DNA of 64,000 bases from Chitinophaga ginsengisoli (GTDB taxonomy: Bacteria; Bacteroidota; Bacteroidia; Chitinophagales; Chitinophagaceae), in assembly GCF_003014595.1 (NCBI RefSeq), contig NZ_PYGK01000019.1, positions 34,303 through 98,302 on the forward strand, in the 5' to 3' direction. The translations under genes were made by a program, and so were the position numbers. The stretch's first letter is position 1. Each line of letters opens with the position of its first letter. The notes under the pieces were generated by a model. That model ran no database searches. It was not told where the DNA came from and was given only the letters and a program-made list of their open reading frames with translations. Of the stretch, positions 9,186 to 17,936 are shown in pieces.

Positions 9186-9302
9186 GAAGCAGGAATTGCC
9201 CCACTCAGCCTTTTACCATCGCTTACCGCAAAAAATCCGATCTTTGAACCCTACACCACGGAAAACTACCCCATTACCTTGTACTTAAAAATAACACCAA
9301 AC

Positions 9303-9857
9303 ATGAACGGAAGGAAAATCGTAATAATAGACCCGCAAAATGACTTTACCTGCTTAGAGGGTCTTTATGCCAGCAGACATAAGGAAATAAGTCAGATACA
9401 CAATGCTAAAAGCAGCATTAATAGAATATTATCCTTACAGGAAAAAAAGAATATTATCATTCTTCGTTCCGACTACAGAGAGGACCAGTTTGAACCCGGA
9501 TTGACAATTTGTTTACCCGATACTTTCGGCCATCAGATAGACAGTGATCTGAATGTAGATGAATCCTTCACATGTATCACAAAAACTGAACACAGTGGAT
9601 TCTCTTCCGAAAGCTTTATTAATTTCCTGAAGGATACAGGCACCAGGGTGCTGTTCCTGTGTGGATTCCTGGCTGAATACTGTGTTAAAAAAACGGCCCT
9701 CGATGCACTGGAACACGGATATGACGTTTATCTTATTGAAGACTGTATTGGCACGGGAGATGATGTTCAGTTCAGAAAACAGGAGATGATCCATGAACTG
9801 GAATCCAAAGGAGCTACCATCATTAACAGCAATGTTTATCTTGAAAGGATCTTTTAG
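9303..9857 (+). CDS. Isochorismatase-like cysteine hydrolase
   Basis: Predicted hydrolase of the isochorismatase superfamily (nicotinamidase, ureidoacrylate hydrolase and relatives). At 184 residues it is of normal size. The Asp-Lys-Cys triad is visible as Asp10 (VIIDPQNDF), Lys94 (TKTEHSGF) and Cys127 (LAEYCVKKTALDAL). I chose ATG 9303, which directly precedes the first strand (NGRKIVIIDPQND), over a TTG at 9279. The substrate cannot be assigned from sequence. The gene ends 43 bp before a clear hairpin terminator. Confidence 0.88.
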   Translation: MNGRKIVIIDPQNDFTCLEGLYASRHKEISQIHNAKSSINRILSLQEKKNIIILRSDYREDQFEPGLTICLPDTFGHQIDSDLNVDESFTCITKTEHSGFSSESFINFLKDTGTRVLFLCGFLAEYCVKKTALDALEHGYDVYLIEDCIGTGDDVQFRKQEMIHELESKGATIINSNVYLERIF

Positions 9858-9899
9858 GGGATGATAAATAACCGGATAACAGGATCGCCTTCAATGAAC

Positions 9900-9931
9900 A
9901 GCGCTTTCAGATCCGACGACCTGAAAGCGCT
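9900..9931. terminator. Bidirectional hairpin terminator
   Basis: Perfect 11-bp stem AGCGCTTTCAG/CTGAAAGCGCT with a 10-nt loop between the convergent cysteine hydrolase and sulfatase genes. Moderately T-rich sequence follows on the plus strand. Confidence 0.75.
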
Positions 9932-9952
9932 TAGATTATTTCTCAGAAATGA

Positions 9953-11503
9953 TTACGCTGAAACACTATCCAGCCGGGGTTCCTGCACCTGTTCAGTTTC
10001 CTGCGGCGCCCTCACTCTCAGTTTGGCTATTTCCAGCTTATGTAGTTGTCTTTCCAGGTCCTCCCTGATTTCCCTGTATGCGGGATCATACGCCAGGTTG
10101 GTATATTCAGAAGGATCATTGACCAGATCATACAGTTCATACTGGTTGTAATAAGCACCCGCCGCATCAAAATAATAACTATACTTCCATTTCTCTGTGC
10201 GAATACACCGGATACGATTCGCTGCATTTACCACAGACCATTGACTGTTAGAACCTGCCTTTGTATCATCGAAGGTAAATAAGATACTATCCTGTACAGG
10301 CGTACCATCTTCCATGATTGGCAACAGACTGGTGCCTGCAAGTCCGGTAGGAGGATTTGACACCTTGGCCATCTCAATAAACGTCGGCAGGAGATCTGCC
10401 AATGTTGCCAGGGCCATTGATTGTTGAACAGGATGGCCTGAGAATAAAACAGGATTGGAAATCACCAGGGGAATCCGTATAGCTTCTTCATAAGCTACAA
10501 AGGTCTTCTGACGTAGTCCGCCGTGTGCAAGCCCCATTTCTCCATGGTCTGAAGTAAAGGTAACGATGGCACTATCTGCCAGGCTTTTACCATTGCCATC
10601 TTTGGCATACAATTCTTTGATCAGGTAACCGATCTCTTTGTCGACCCAGCTTAACAGATAACCATAAAAATTGATGTAATTCAGCTTTTGTTCTGTTGTA
10701 GCTAAAGGTCCCAGTAAACCAGCCATTCCTATTAAGATCTGTTCCTGGGCCATTGGTTTTTTATTAGCCAGTAGATGCTCATTCACGGTATCAGGCAGGC
10801 CGATCTCTCTTCCGGACCAGGAATCAGCATGATATCCTGAGGTGCCGGCGGTATTGGGATAAGCCAATACATCGTGTGGGTTCACCAACGATACGATCAG
10901 GCAATAAGGCTTGTGGTAGCCTGCCGCTCTCTGTGCTTTTACCCCCTGCAGATATTTGATCGCTTCTGCCACATAGCGGGCATCATGATTGGCATACCCG
11001 CCGCCAAAATTTAAAGGGTTCACATCTTCCCCCGCATCCGGTGCTACCCAGCCCATGGCGCCGAATAGCGCAATATCTGCAGGCGTTAGGTTATCATAAT
11101 TGGTCACAGCGCCATTACCGGCCACACCTTTACTCATATGCCATTTACCACGGTACTGCACATCATAGCCTTCATTCCAGAGTACATTCATGATGTTTGG
11201 TAAAGATGTACTAAGAGTTGGTTCCGCAGGTGACAGAGGACCTCCTATGGTCAGCGTCTGGGAAACATGGTGCTTGGCGGGGTAAATTCCTGTAAATAGG
11301 GTAGCCCGGCTGGGAGAACACATACAGGTGTTGCAGAAGGCCCTGTCAAAACTGAACCCGTTCTTCTTCAGAAAGGTCAGTGTCGGAAGATTTTTCTCCT
11401 CCCATCCCGGGGGAAAATGTTGTGTTGCACGCTGTTCATCGGTGATGATCAGAATGATGTCTGGCTGTTCGCCAAGTTGTGCTAACTTTTGTTTGAAGTC
11501 CAT
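9953..11503 (-). CDS. Sulfatase (arylsulfatase/choline-sulfatase-like) without signal peptide
   Basis: Type I sulfatase of 516 residues that hydrolyses sulfate esters. The formylglycine motif C-x-P-x-R is present as Cys62-SPSR, so it needs a sulfatase-maturing enzyme, not seen in this window. Metal-site regions are visible: IITDEQR near residue 20 and TFTSDHGEMGLAHG in the middle of the protein. The N-terminus (MDFKQKLAQLGEQPDI) has no signal peptide, which suggests a cytoplasmic enzyme acting on an imported small sulfate ester; most Bacteroidota sulfatases are exported. A phosphonate monoester hydrolase-like activity is an alternative. It is divergent from an AraC regulator. Confidence 0.88.
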   Translation of the reverse strand: MDFKQKLAQLGEQPDIILIITDEQRATQHFPPGWEEKNLPTLTFLKKNGFSFDRAFCNTCMCSPSRATLFTGIYPAKHHVSQTLTIGGPLSPAEPTLSTSLPNIMNVLWNEGYDVQYRGKWHMSKGVAGNGAVTNYDNLTPADIALFGAMGWVAPDAGEDVNPLNFGGGYANHDARYVAEAIKYLQGVKAQRAAGYHKPYCLIVSLVNPHDVLAYPNTAGTSGYHADSWSGREIGLPDTVNEHLLANKKPMAQEQILIGMAGLLGPLATTEQKLNYINFYGYLLSWVDKEIGYLIKELYAKDGNGKSLADSAIVTFTSDHGEMGLAHGGLRQKTFVAYEEAIRIPLVISNPVLFSGHPVQQSMALATLADLLPTFIEMAKVSNPPTGLAGTSLLPIMEDGTPVQDSILFTFDDTKAGSNSQWSVVNAANRIRCIRTEKWKYSYYFDAAGAYYNQYELYDLVNDPSEYTNLAYDPAYREIREDLERQLHKLEIAKLRVRAPQETEQVQEPRLDSVSA

Positions 11504-11825
11504 GGTGTATGGTGTTTTTATTAGGAAATTGGGATTGAGATCAACTGTTTTGGAGCACAGTTCGCTGTGGCGAGATCAATTTCAACTGCAGTAAATGTAC
11601 GGTCATCCCTTACTAACTAAATAGTTTCCTTTTTGTTCAAAATAGGTATCATATAATGTTACGTTCATTCAGAACCCGTTATTATGTGAATCCGGCGGGA
11701 ACATAGGTAACATTATAGTGTATTATTACTCACTCCTTCCGGACGTCCCAGGTACAGTTACAGCCCCCGCACCGGAATCGGAGATCTGACACAATAAAAA
11801 GGTTTGAATTTGTTAATTTTGCCAG
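11504..11825. promoter_or_regulatory. Divergent intergenic region with inverted and direct repeats
   Basis: This 322-bp space separates the divergent sulfatase and AraC genes and has no reading frame of note. It contains a perfect 11-bp inverted repeat, TATAATGTTAC (11652-11662) and GTAACATTATA (11707-11717). Overlapping these is a direct repeat ATAGGTANCAT at 11642-11652 and 11703-11713, 61 bp apart. Either could be the binding site of the neighbouring AraC protein. A -7 box TAATTTTG at 11814-11821 lies 4 nt before the AraC ATG. Confidence 0.5.
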
Positions 11826-12710
11826 ATGAACAGACATCTTGAATGCAGCGTTGCAGCCTGCCGTTCTTCCGACCTGAAACTGAAAGGTTTTAAAGTTCAC
11901 GAGATCACCGGACCCGCATATGCGTCACTCTCCTATGGCAGAAGGGACTGTTATAAAATAGTGCTGGCTACCGGCGACATGAACATCTGTTATGGCGATA
12001 AAACAATCGACATCAATGATACTTTCCTGTTTTTTGGCAATCCCCATATACCCTACTCCACAGAGCATCGTTCTCCTGAACAAAAAGGCTATGCCTGCCT
12101 GTTTACGGAAGAATTTATCGACAGCAGGGAACGGAAAGAAAGTTTACTGAATGCATCGATCTTCCGCATTGACGGTATTCCTGTGATCCCTGTAAGCAGC
12201 GAACAAGCAACGTTTATCGAGGGACTTTACCAAAGGATGCTTTCCGTATACAGTGGCGATTATGAGCGGAAGGACGAAATGCTCCGGAGCTGCATAGACC
12301 TCATTATTCATGAGGCATTGAGAATACAGCCACAACATGGGTTGAAGCAAAGGAACGCGGCTGCGAGAATCACCTGTTTATTTACCGACCTGCTGGAAAA
12401 ACAATTCCCCATAGAGAACACAGCAGATCCTCTCAGGCTGAGAACTGCCCAGGACTTCGCAGATGGTCTGGCCGTTCACGTAAACTATCTCAATCGCTCA
12501 GTAAAGGAAATTACAGGGAAACCTATATCAGTACACATCGCCGAGCGTATCACCACCGAGGCAAAAGCACTTTTACAGCACACCAACTGGAGCATCGCCG
12601 ACATTGCCTATGCCCTTGGCTTTGAATACCCCAGCTACTTCAACAACTACTTTAAGAGAGTCGCCGGCATTACCCCCAACTCCTTCAGGAAGGATAAGGG
12701 GAAAGTATGA
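11826..12710 (+). CDS. AraC-family transcriptional regulator
   Basis: 294-residue regulator with a cupin-like N-terminal sensor and a C-terminal double helix-turn-helix (NWSIADIAYALGFEYPSYF, ending in ITPNSFRK). It shares the segment LRTAQDFADGLAVHVNYLN with the AraC protein at 8268-9185, which marks the two as paralogues. The ATG at 11826 follows a TAnnTTTG box by only 4 nt. Likely targets are the divergent sulfatase gene, or the alpha/beta hydrolase that follows. The effector is unknown. Confidence 0.92.
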   Translation: MNRHLECSVAACRSSDLKLKGFKVHEITGPAYASLSYGRRDCYKIVLATGDMNICYGDKTIDINDTFLFFGNPHIPYSTEHRSPEQKGYACLFTEEFIDSRERKESLLNASIFRIDGIPVIPVSSEQATFIEGLYQRMLSVYSGDYERKDEMLRSCIDLIIHEALRIQPQHGLKQRNAAARITCLFTDLLEKQFPIENTADPLRLRTAQDFADGLAVHVNYLNRSVKEITGKPISVHIAERITTEAKALLQHTNWSIADIAYALGFEYPSYFNNYFKRVAGITPNSFRKDKGKV

Positions 12711-12791
12711 AAATCATAATTTTCCGTTTGATTCTCTTTAAAATTGACCGCTGCTTAACCGGAGCTTTGTATGCATAAATCAAATGAAGTG

Positions 12792-12813
12792 ATCAGCCAT
12801 CGCGGCTGATTTT
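12792..12813 (+). terminator. Hairpin after AraC gene
   Basis: ATCAGCC/GGCTGAT stem of 7 bp with a 5-nt loop followed by TTT. It is only 27 nt before the next ATG, so it could instead sit in the leader of the hydrolase mRNA. Confidence 0.45.
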
Positions 12814-12839
12814 ACATTAAACTTTATAATACAAGCATC

Positions 12840-13811
12840 ATGGAAAAAGTAGCATCGAATGGATCAGCCCTATCAGCAACGGCTATAGCCGGCAATGGCG
12901 TTCTCAGTACACCTGTTCCGGTCATCTCTGTAAGCCCTGTTGTACTGCCTGCACCCGGACGAGGCATAGACCTGCAGGTAAGGGTTTCCGCACCTGTAAA
13001 CGGCCAGCAGCTGCCGATCATTGTCTTCGCACATGGTTACGGGTCTTCATTAGACGGTTATGCGCCACTCGTTAATTTCTGGACGGCGCATGGCTTTGTA
13101 GTGATACAGCCCACCTTTCTCGATTCAAGAACGCTTGGACTCAGCCCTGAAGATTCCCGGACACCCGAGATCTGGCGGTTCCGCGTGGAGGATATGAAGC
13201 GTATACTTGACAATCTCGACCTTATTGTAGATGCCCTTCCTGGATTGAAAGAACGTATTGACCGCAACCGCATTGCGGCAGTCGGACATTCATTTGGCGC
13301 ACAGACGACAGGTATGTTATTGGGCGCACGTGTTATTGGTCCCGATGGTACCCCGGGAGAAGATATGTCTGACCCACGGATCAAGGCAGGGGTACTGCTT
13401 TGCGCAGCTGGCCGTGGTGGCGCAGACCTCAGTCCTTTTGCAGCGGAACATTTTCCGTTTATGAATCCTGACTATGCTGGAATGACGCCTCCTACCCTGG
13501 TGGTTTGGGGCGACAAGGATGACTCTTTCCTCACCGTTCGCGGACCGGAATGGTTCACTGATGCGTATACCCTGAGCGAAGGACCGAAGTCACTGCTTAC
13601 CTTGTTTGGAGGAGAGCATTTGCTAGGTGGGATTTCCGGTTATCTTGTAACAGAAACCTCAGATGAGAATCCTGCACGGGTGGCCGCGGTACAACGGCTT
13701 ACCTGGGCTTACCTCCGCAGTCAACTATACGCAGAAAATGCCGTTTGGTTAGCAGCATGTGCCGAGTTAACGGAAAGCCCTAATCCAATAGGACGGGTTG
13801 AAGATAAATGA
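12840..13811 (+). CDS. Alpha/beta hydrolase (chlorophyllase / PAF-acetylhydrolase-like)
   Basis: 323-residue hydrolase with the alpha/beta fold. The nucleophile elbow is GHSFGA with Ser151, the oxyanion region is VFAHGYGSS (residues 62-70), the acid is probably in VVWGDKDDSF and the histidine in GGEHLLGG. There is no signal peptide, so it should be cytoplasmic. Carboxylester or lipid-ester hydrolysis is likely, but the substrate is not evident. It stands alone between two hairpins; the following one is a strong terminator. Confidence 0.85.
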   Translation: MEKVASNGSALSATAIAGNGVLSTPVPVISVSPVVLPAPGRGIDLQVRVSAPVNGQQLPIIVFAHGYGSSLDGYAPLVNFWTAHGFVVIQPTFLDSRTLGLSPEDSRTPEIWRFRVEDMKRILDNLDLIVDALPGLKERIDRNRIAAVGHSFGAQTTGMLLGARVIGPDGTPGEDMSDPRIKAGVLLCAAGRGGADLSPFAAEHFPFMNPDYAGMTPPTLVVWGDKDDSFLTVRGPEWFTDAYTLSEGPKSLLTLFGGEHLLGGISGYLVTETSDENPARVAAVQRLTWAYLRSQLYAENAVWLAACAELTESPNPIGRVEDK

Positions 13812-13869
13812 GTATCTGAAGGAGAGATAAAGCTGGCCATATTCAAGCTATGCTATTAGACTTTTTAGG

Positions 13870-13893
13870 CCCGCTCTAAGAGAGCGGGTTTTT
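13870..13893 (+). terminator. Rho-independent terminator
   Basis: CCCGCTCT-AAG-AGAGCGGG followed by a T-run: 8-bp GC-rich stem, 3-nt loop. Terminates the hydrolase gene. Confidence 0.92.
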
Positions 13894-13898
13894 ATATA

Positions 13899-14396
13899 TC
13901 AGCCAACAGTCCTGTTTTCCAAAAATGAACGGATTGTAATACCCGATTTATCAGCCAGTCTGTCCTTTTCTTCTAAAAACTGTTGTTCGTCAAATACGCG
14001 AATACCAACATAAATACCCATTGGCGCAAAATTCCGCTCAGTGAAATAATAACCATTCGACAATCGGATATAAGCAGCACGCTCGTAATCCCGTTCATCA
14101 TTCTCATAGCAGAAAAGAAAGTCTACTATTGTTTGTCCTATTAAACATTTCGCACCTTCATCACTAATGGCCTTCCCATTGTCGAACCTCTCCTGAAAAT
14201 ACGCCTGACTTTCCGGCGTCAACCGGACATACTCATCATCGTCATCATTGGGAATATCAATGATGCTATTGTTATTCAGTTTGATGTATGTATAAAATGA
14301 TTGGACGCTATATTCATCGTCATTCTCCGGAGAGTAACAAAAACGTACTCCGGCTATTTCCTGTCCAATTAAATCAGATAATTTAAGGGTATCCAT
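13899..14396 (-). CDS. Uncharacterised protein with internal duplication
   Basis: 165-residue acidic protein of no family I recognise. It contains two similar halves: LIGQEIAGVRFCYSPEND near residues 9-26 and LIGQTIVDFLFCYENDE near residues 86-102, each followed by a strand ending in YIKL or YIRL and an N-rich turn. There is no signal peptide or membrane segment, so it is probably cytoplasmic. The gene is isolated, with a terminator of the convergent gene at its 3' end. Small acidic duplicated proteins of this kind sometimes act as immunity or SMI1-like proteins, but nothing here proves that. Confidence 0.75.
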   Translation of the reverse strand: MDTLKLSDLIGQEIAGVRFCYSPENDDEYSVQSFYTYIKLNNNSIIDIPNDDDDEYVRLTPESQAYFQERFDNGKAISDEGAKCLIGQTIVDFLFCYENDERDYERAAYIRLSNGYYFTERNFAPMGIYVGIRVFDEQQFLEEKDRLADKSGITIRSFLENRTVG

Positions 14397-14466
14397 AAAT
14401 GCATAAATATTGGATCGACAATCGTATTCTCTCCCAATTTACACCTCTTTGTTAAAACCACCACAC

Positions 14467-16854
14467 TTACTCCAGTCGCAGGCTCTTCACAGGATTCATT
14501 AACGCTGCGCTAATGCTTTGAAAACTTACTGTCAGCAGGGCAATCACCAATGCACCTACGCCTGCTGCTGCAAAGATCCACCACGTTATTTCAGTATGAT
14601 AATCATACTTCAGTAACCAGGACTGCAGAAAATAATAGGCGACGGGCGTCGCTATCAGACAAGCAAACAGCACGAGCAACACAAAATCTTTTGTCAGCAA
14701 GCCCCAGATATTTAATACAGAAGCTCCCAGTACCTTGCGCACACCAATTTCTTTAAAACGTTGTTCTGCCATAAATGCCGCCATACCGAACAATCCCAGG
14801 CAGCTGATGAAAATAGCCAGTCCTGCAAAACACCCTGCCAGCTTACCGATACGTTCTTCATCGCTGAACTTCTTTGCATATTCTTCACTCACAAATTTGT
14901 AAGAGAATGGTTCGGCCGGAGCATACGCCCTACAAACTGCTGTTATCTTATCGATGGCATCATGCGCACTCGCCTGCGGATTGATCCTGATGTTCATGTA
15001 GTCAAAGAAACCCGCTTTACCCATGCGGAAAATAGTTGGTTTAACCGGCTCATAAGGTGATCCCATCACCATATCCTTTATGACACCAATAACGTGCAAC
15101 TGCTTTGTCCCCACCTGTACGATCTTCCCTATCGGGTTCTTAAGCCCCATATATTTCACCGCTGTTTCATTTAATATCAGACCGGATGAATCAGTAAGGA
15201 ACTGACTGGAAAAATCCCTTCCGGCGGTAAACTGCCAGCCTACTGTTTTGCCATATGTGGTAGTAACGCCGATATTACCAAATTCAGCGGTCATAGCCGG
15301 GTCTTTTCCTGACCAGTCAAGATCCCCTCTTGAATTATTGACACCCGTCGCCGGACTTGATGACGCCGCAATTCCCATAATAGTACCTGATTTCAGCAGG
15401 TCTTCCTGTATCGCCTCAAAATGATCGCGCAGCGCAGTGGAACTGGTTTCTATATAAATCAGTCCATCGCGGCTATATCCTACTGGCCGGTCACGGGCAA
15501 ACTGTATCTGCCGGAAAACGATCAGGGTACCGGTGATTAAAACAACAGCCACCGTAAACTGTAACACGACCAGCACACTTCTGGGAACAGTAGCCAGCCG
15601 GCCCGCTTTAAAAGTGCCTTTTAACGCTTTTACCGGCTTAAAGGACGACAGGTACAACGCGGGGTAACTACCGGCAATAAATCCCGCAAATAAGGTAAAA
15701 CCAAGGCATGCCAGCCAGAAAACAGGACTCGCCCATAAGATGAACATCTTCTTATTAGCCACTTCATTGAAAAACGGCAATGCCAGTAATACCCATGCCA
15801 GCGAAAGCATGAATGCCAGCAGGGCAATCAGTACAGACTCAGCATAGAACTGACCGATCAACTGTCTTCTCAGCGATCCTACCGCCTTACGAATGCCTAC
15901 TTCCCTGGCACGTTTTTCACTCCTGGCCGTGCTGAGGTTCATGAAATTGATACAGGCCAGCAACAGCACAAATATGCCGATGATGCCGAATAGCCACACG
16001 TACAGTATTGCTCCGCCTGTATTGACACCGTTCTTAAAGGTGGCATATAAATGCCATTTCCGCATGGGCTGGAGGAAGAGCGCTGGTTGTGATGTATTGG
16101 CAGCTGCTCCCACCCTGTCACGCTTAATATGCTTTATTTTCTCCGAAAGTCTGGCCATATCAGCATGGTCATTCGCCTGTACATACATGAATAGGGAATT
16201 ATCAGTCCAGTTAGCAGGGTCCCGTTGTATCCAGTCTTTTGCATGCACATAAAAATCCCATGGCGCCATAAACGCGAGGTTATGAAAACTGCTCTGCTGC
16301 GGAAGATCATCATAAACACCGGTCACTTTAAATACCGCTTTCTGATCCAGCTTTACCAGTTGATCCATCGGATCATTTTCTCCAAATAACGCACTGGCCA
16401 GTGATTGTGAGAGTAAGATACCATTTGGGCCAGTTAGTCCCTGACGCGTGCCTTTCAGCATATGCAGCGTTAACATATCAGGGCTGGCTGCTCCCATAAA
16501 CGCGCCGGCGTAGGATACGTTTTTATCACCCACACTCAACGTATGATTTTCCGTCCAGGAAGACATGACGATATGCTTAAACTCACTCCCATAACTTTCA
16601 CGCATCGCCGCTTCCAATGGAAGCGGGATCGTCCGTTCCGTACGTATCGTCCCATCCAGCGTTTCCTGTTGCATCACCTGCGCGATCCTGTCGTAGTTGT
16701 CATGGTATTTGTCAAACGACAGTTCACTCCATATCCATAATCCGATCAACATGGCTACCGCCATACCTACAGACAAGCCCGTGATATTGATGAATGAATG
16801 CGCTTTATTTTTACGCAGGTAGCGAAAGGCGACTTTAAGATAGTTTTTGAACAT
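14467..16854 (-). CDS. FtsX/MacB-type ABC transporter permease
   Basis: 795-residue membrane protein with the duplicated MacB_PCD/FtsX architecture common in Bacteroidota. A first membrane segment lies near residues 20-42 (INITGLSVGMAVAMLIGLWI) and is followed by a large periplasmic domain. A first set of three FtsX helices follows at about 285-405, then a linker helix (VLVVLQFTVAVVLITGTLIV), a second periplasmic domain and a last FtsX set (GLAIFISCLGLFGMAAFMAE, ending in NPVKSLRLE). It probably exports peptides, lipids or drugs or acts in envelope stress. No ATPase gene is adjacent, which is usual for stand-alone copies in this phylum. Confidence 0.9.
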   Translation of the reverse strand: MFKNYLKVAFRYLRKNKAHSFINITGLSVGMAVAMLIGLWIWSELSFDKYHDNYDRIAQVMQQETLDGTIRTERTIPLPLEAAMRESYGSEFKHIVMSSWTENHTLSVGDKNVSYAGAFMGAASPDMLTLHMLKGTRQGLTGPNGILLSQSLASALFGENDPMDQLVKLDQKAVFKVTGVYDDLPQQSSFHNLAFMAPWDFYVHAKDWIQRDPANWTDNSLFMYVQANDHADMARLSEKIKHIKRDRVGAAANTSQPALFLQPMRKWHLYATFKNGVNTGGAILYVWLFGIIGIFVLLLACINFMNLSTARSEKRAREVGIRKAVGSLRRQLIGQFYAESVLIALLAFMLSLAWVLLALPFFNEVANKKMFILWASPVFWLACLGFTLFAGFIAGSYPALYLSSFKPVKALKGTFKAGRLATVPRSVLVVLQFTVAVVLITGTLIVFRQIQFARDRPVGYSRDGLIYIETSSTALRDHFEAIQEDLLKSGTIMGIAASSSPATGVNNSRGDLDWSGKDPAMTAEFGNIGVTTTYGKTVGWQFTAGRDFSSQFLTDSSGLILNETAVKYMGLKNPIGKIVQVGTKQLHVIGVIKDMVMGSPYEPVKPTIFRMGKAGFFDYMNIRINPQASAHDAIDKITAVCRAYAPAEPFSYKFVSEEYAKKFSDEERIGKLAGCFAGLAIFISCLGLFGMAAFMAEQRFKEIGVRKVLGASVLNIWGLLTKDFVLLVLFACLIATPVAYYFLQSWLLKYDYHTEITWWIFAAAGVGALVIALLTVSFQSISAALMNPVKSLRLE

Positions 16855-17070
16855 ACTGGCGGCATTATATCAGTGAAAGCAAAAGCAGCTGGTGTGGGTC
16901 AAAAAAAATGCCTGACCGGCAGGGTATTATAAACCAATAATTTATGTTGCATAGACACTATCAGGATGTCCGTTCCCGGACAAGCATGTCCGGTATTCAA
17001 ACATGGAGGTCCTGAAATACAAACAGCTGATGGGAACACCATCAGCTGTCTGAAAATATGTGATACTGTA

Positions 17071-17646
17071 TTATTTCATCTTCCTGTTGATCTTATCCTC
17101 AGTCGACGCAAGAATATTGATAGATTGCTGCAAACGATCATAGGCCACACTGGCATCCAGGGCAATGTCCCGCTTACTTACATCCAGACCGGCCAGGAAC
17201 GCTTCAAGATTAGACAAATACTGGGTGCCTTCACTGTTCAGCACATTAAAGATCTTGTCGTTCAGGCGGTCACCTTCTGCCCTTAATTCATTATTGGTAA
17301 GGTCAGTCACGTTACGCATTTCCCGGATCACATCCCCCATCTGCGTCTTCAGCGTCTCCAGGTTCTCCGGGTCCTTCTTGCCGGGAGCGATGTTGTTACG
17401 GAAGATATTATCGGACAGATTTTTCCTGGTCTTCATATAAGTGATGAGGTTCTTTTTGAGCAATCCAAAGCTGCGGCTAAGCTCCTGTCCTTTTTCCTTA
17501 GTGAAGTATTTATCTACATCAGCATCAAGGTGCTTAGTCCAGTTGAGCAGACTCAGGGAAACATCTACCACCGGCAGGGTCTGTGCAAAGCTATTGGTGG
17601 CGGATAATAGAACGATAGCGAACGTTAAAATGCGACGGAAGATCAT
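17071..17646 (-). CDS. Secreted helical protein of unknown function
   Basis: 191-residue protein with a signal peptide (ILTFAIVLLSATNSFAQ, cleavage after about residue 21). The mature part is charged and probably all-helical, with heptad-like stretches (LTNNELRAEGDRLNDKIFNVL). No cysteine or lipobox is present, so it should be a soluble periplasmic protein. I do not recognise a family. It is transcribed alone; the neighbouring permease gene lies downstream on the same strand after 216 bp. Confidence 0.75.
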   Translation of the reverse strand: MIFRRILTFAIVLLSATNSFAQTLPVVDVSLSLLNWTKHLDADVDKYFTKEKGQELSRSFGLLKKNLITYMKTRKNLSDNIFRNNIAPGKKDPENLETLKTQMGDVIREMRNVTDLTNNELRAEGDRLNDKIFNVLNSEGTQYLSNLEAFLAGLDVSKRDIALDASVAYDRLQQSINILASTEDKINRKMK

Positions 17647-17824
17647 TTTTTAATTGAAAATAAGTAATTTATAAAACATGTTGTTCCCCCTTGAAGGTCT
17701 GTCGGTACCCGTACCCTTATTCATTGTCCCTCAGGTTGGGATACCGGCGTTACTCATTAACGCCCGGCTATTTCATAATATTTTGGAAAAGGGATTTTAT
17801 TTGACACATTATAAATAATTAAAA

Positions 17825-17838
17825 TAATATATCTTTGC
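17825..17838 (+). promoter_or_regulatory. -7 region of lipoprotein gene
   Basis: TAATATATCTTTGC contains the -7 box TATCTTTG (17830-17837). The same 14 bases precede the related lipoprotein gene at 32030-32959 (minus strand, 32980-32993). No -33 TTTG lies at the right distance, and the leader would be about 95 nt. Confidence 0.45.
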
Positions 17839-17936
17839 GCCGGAAACATGCGAATAGTGTAACCTATTCCGTTAACATAACCCATTACAACCTATTGACC
17901 TATAACATTTTAAATCAGAAATCTATAAAAAAACCT

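Noticed and set aside
17800..17837. TTGACA at 17801 as a sigma-70 -35 box with TATCTTTG as -7
   Set aside because: Bacteroidota use TTTG/TAnnTTTG, and the spacer of 26 nt fits neither model.
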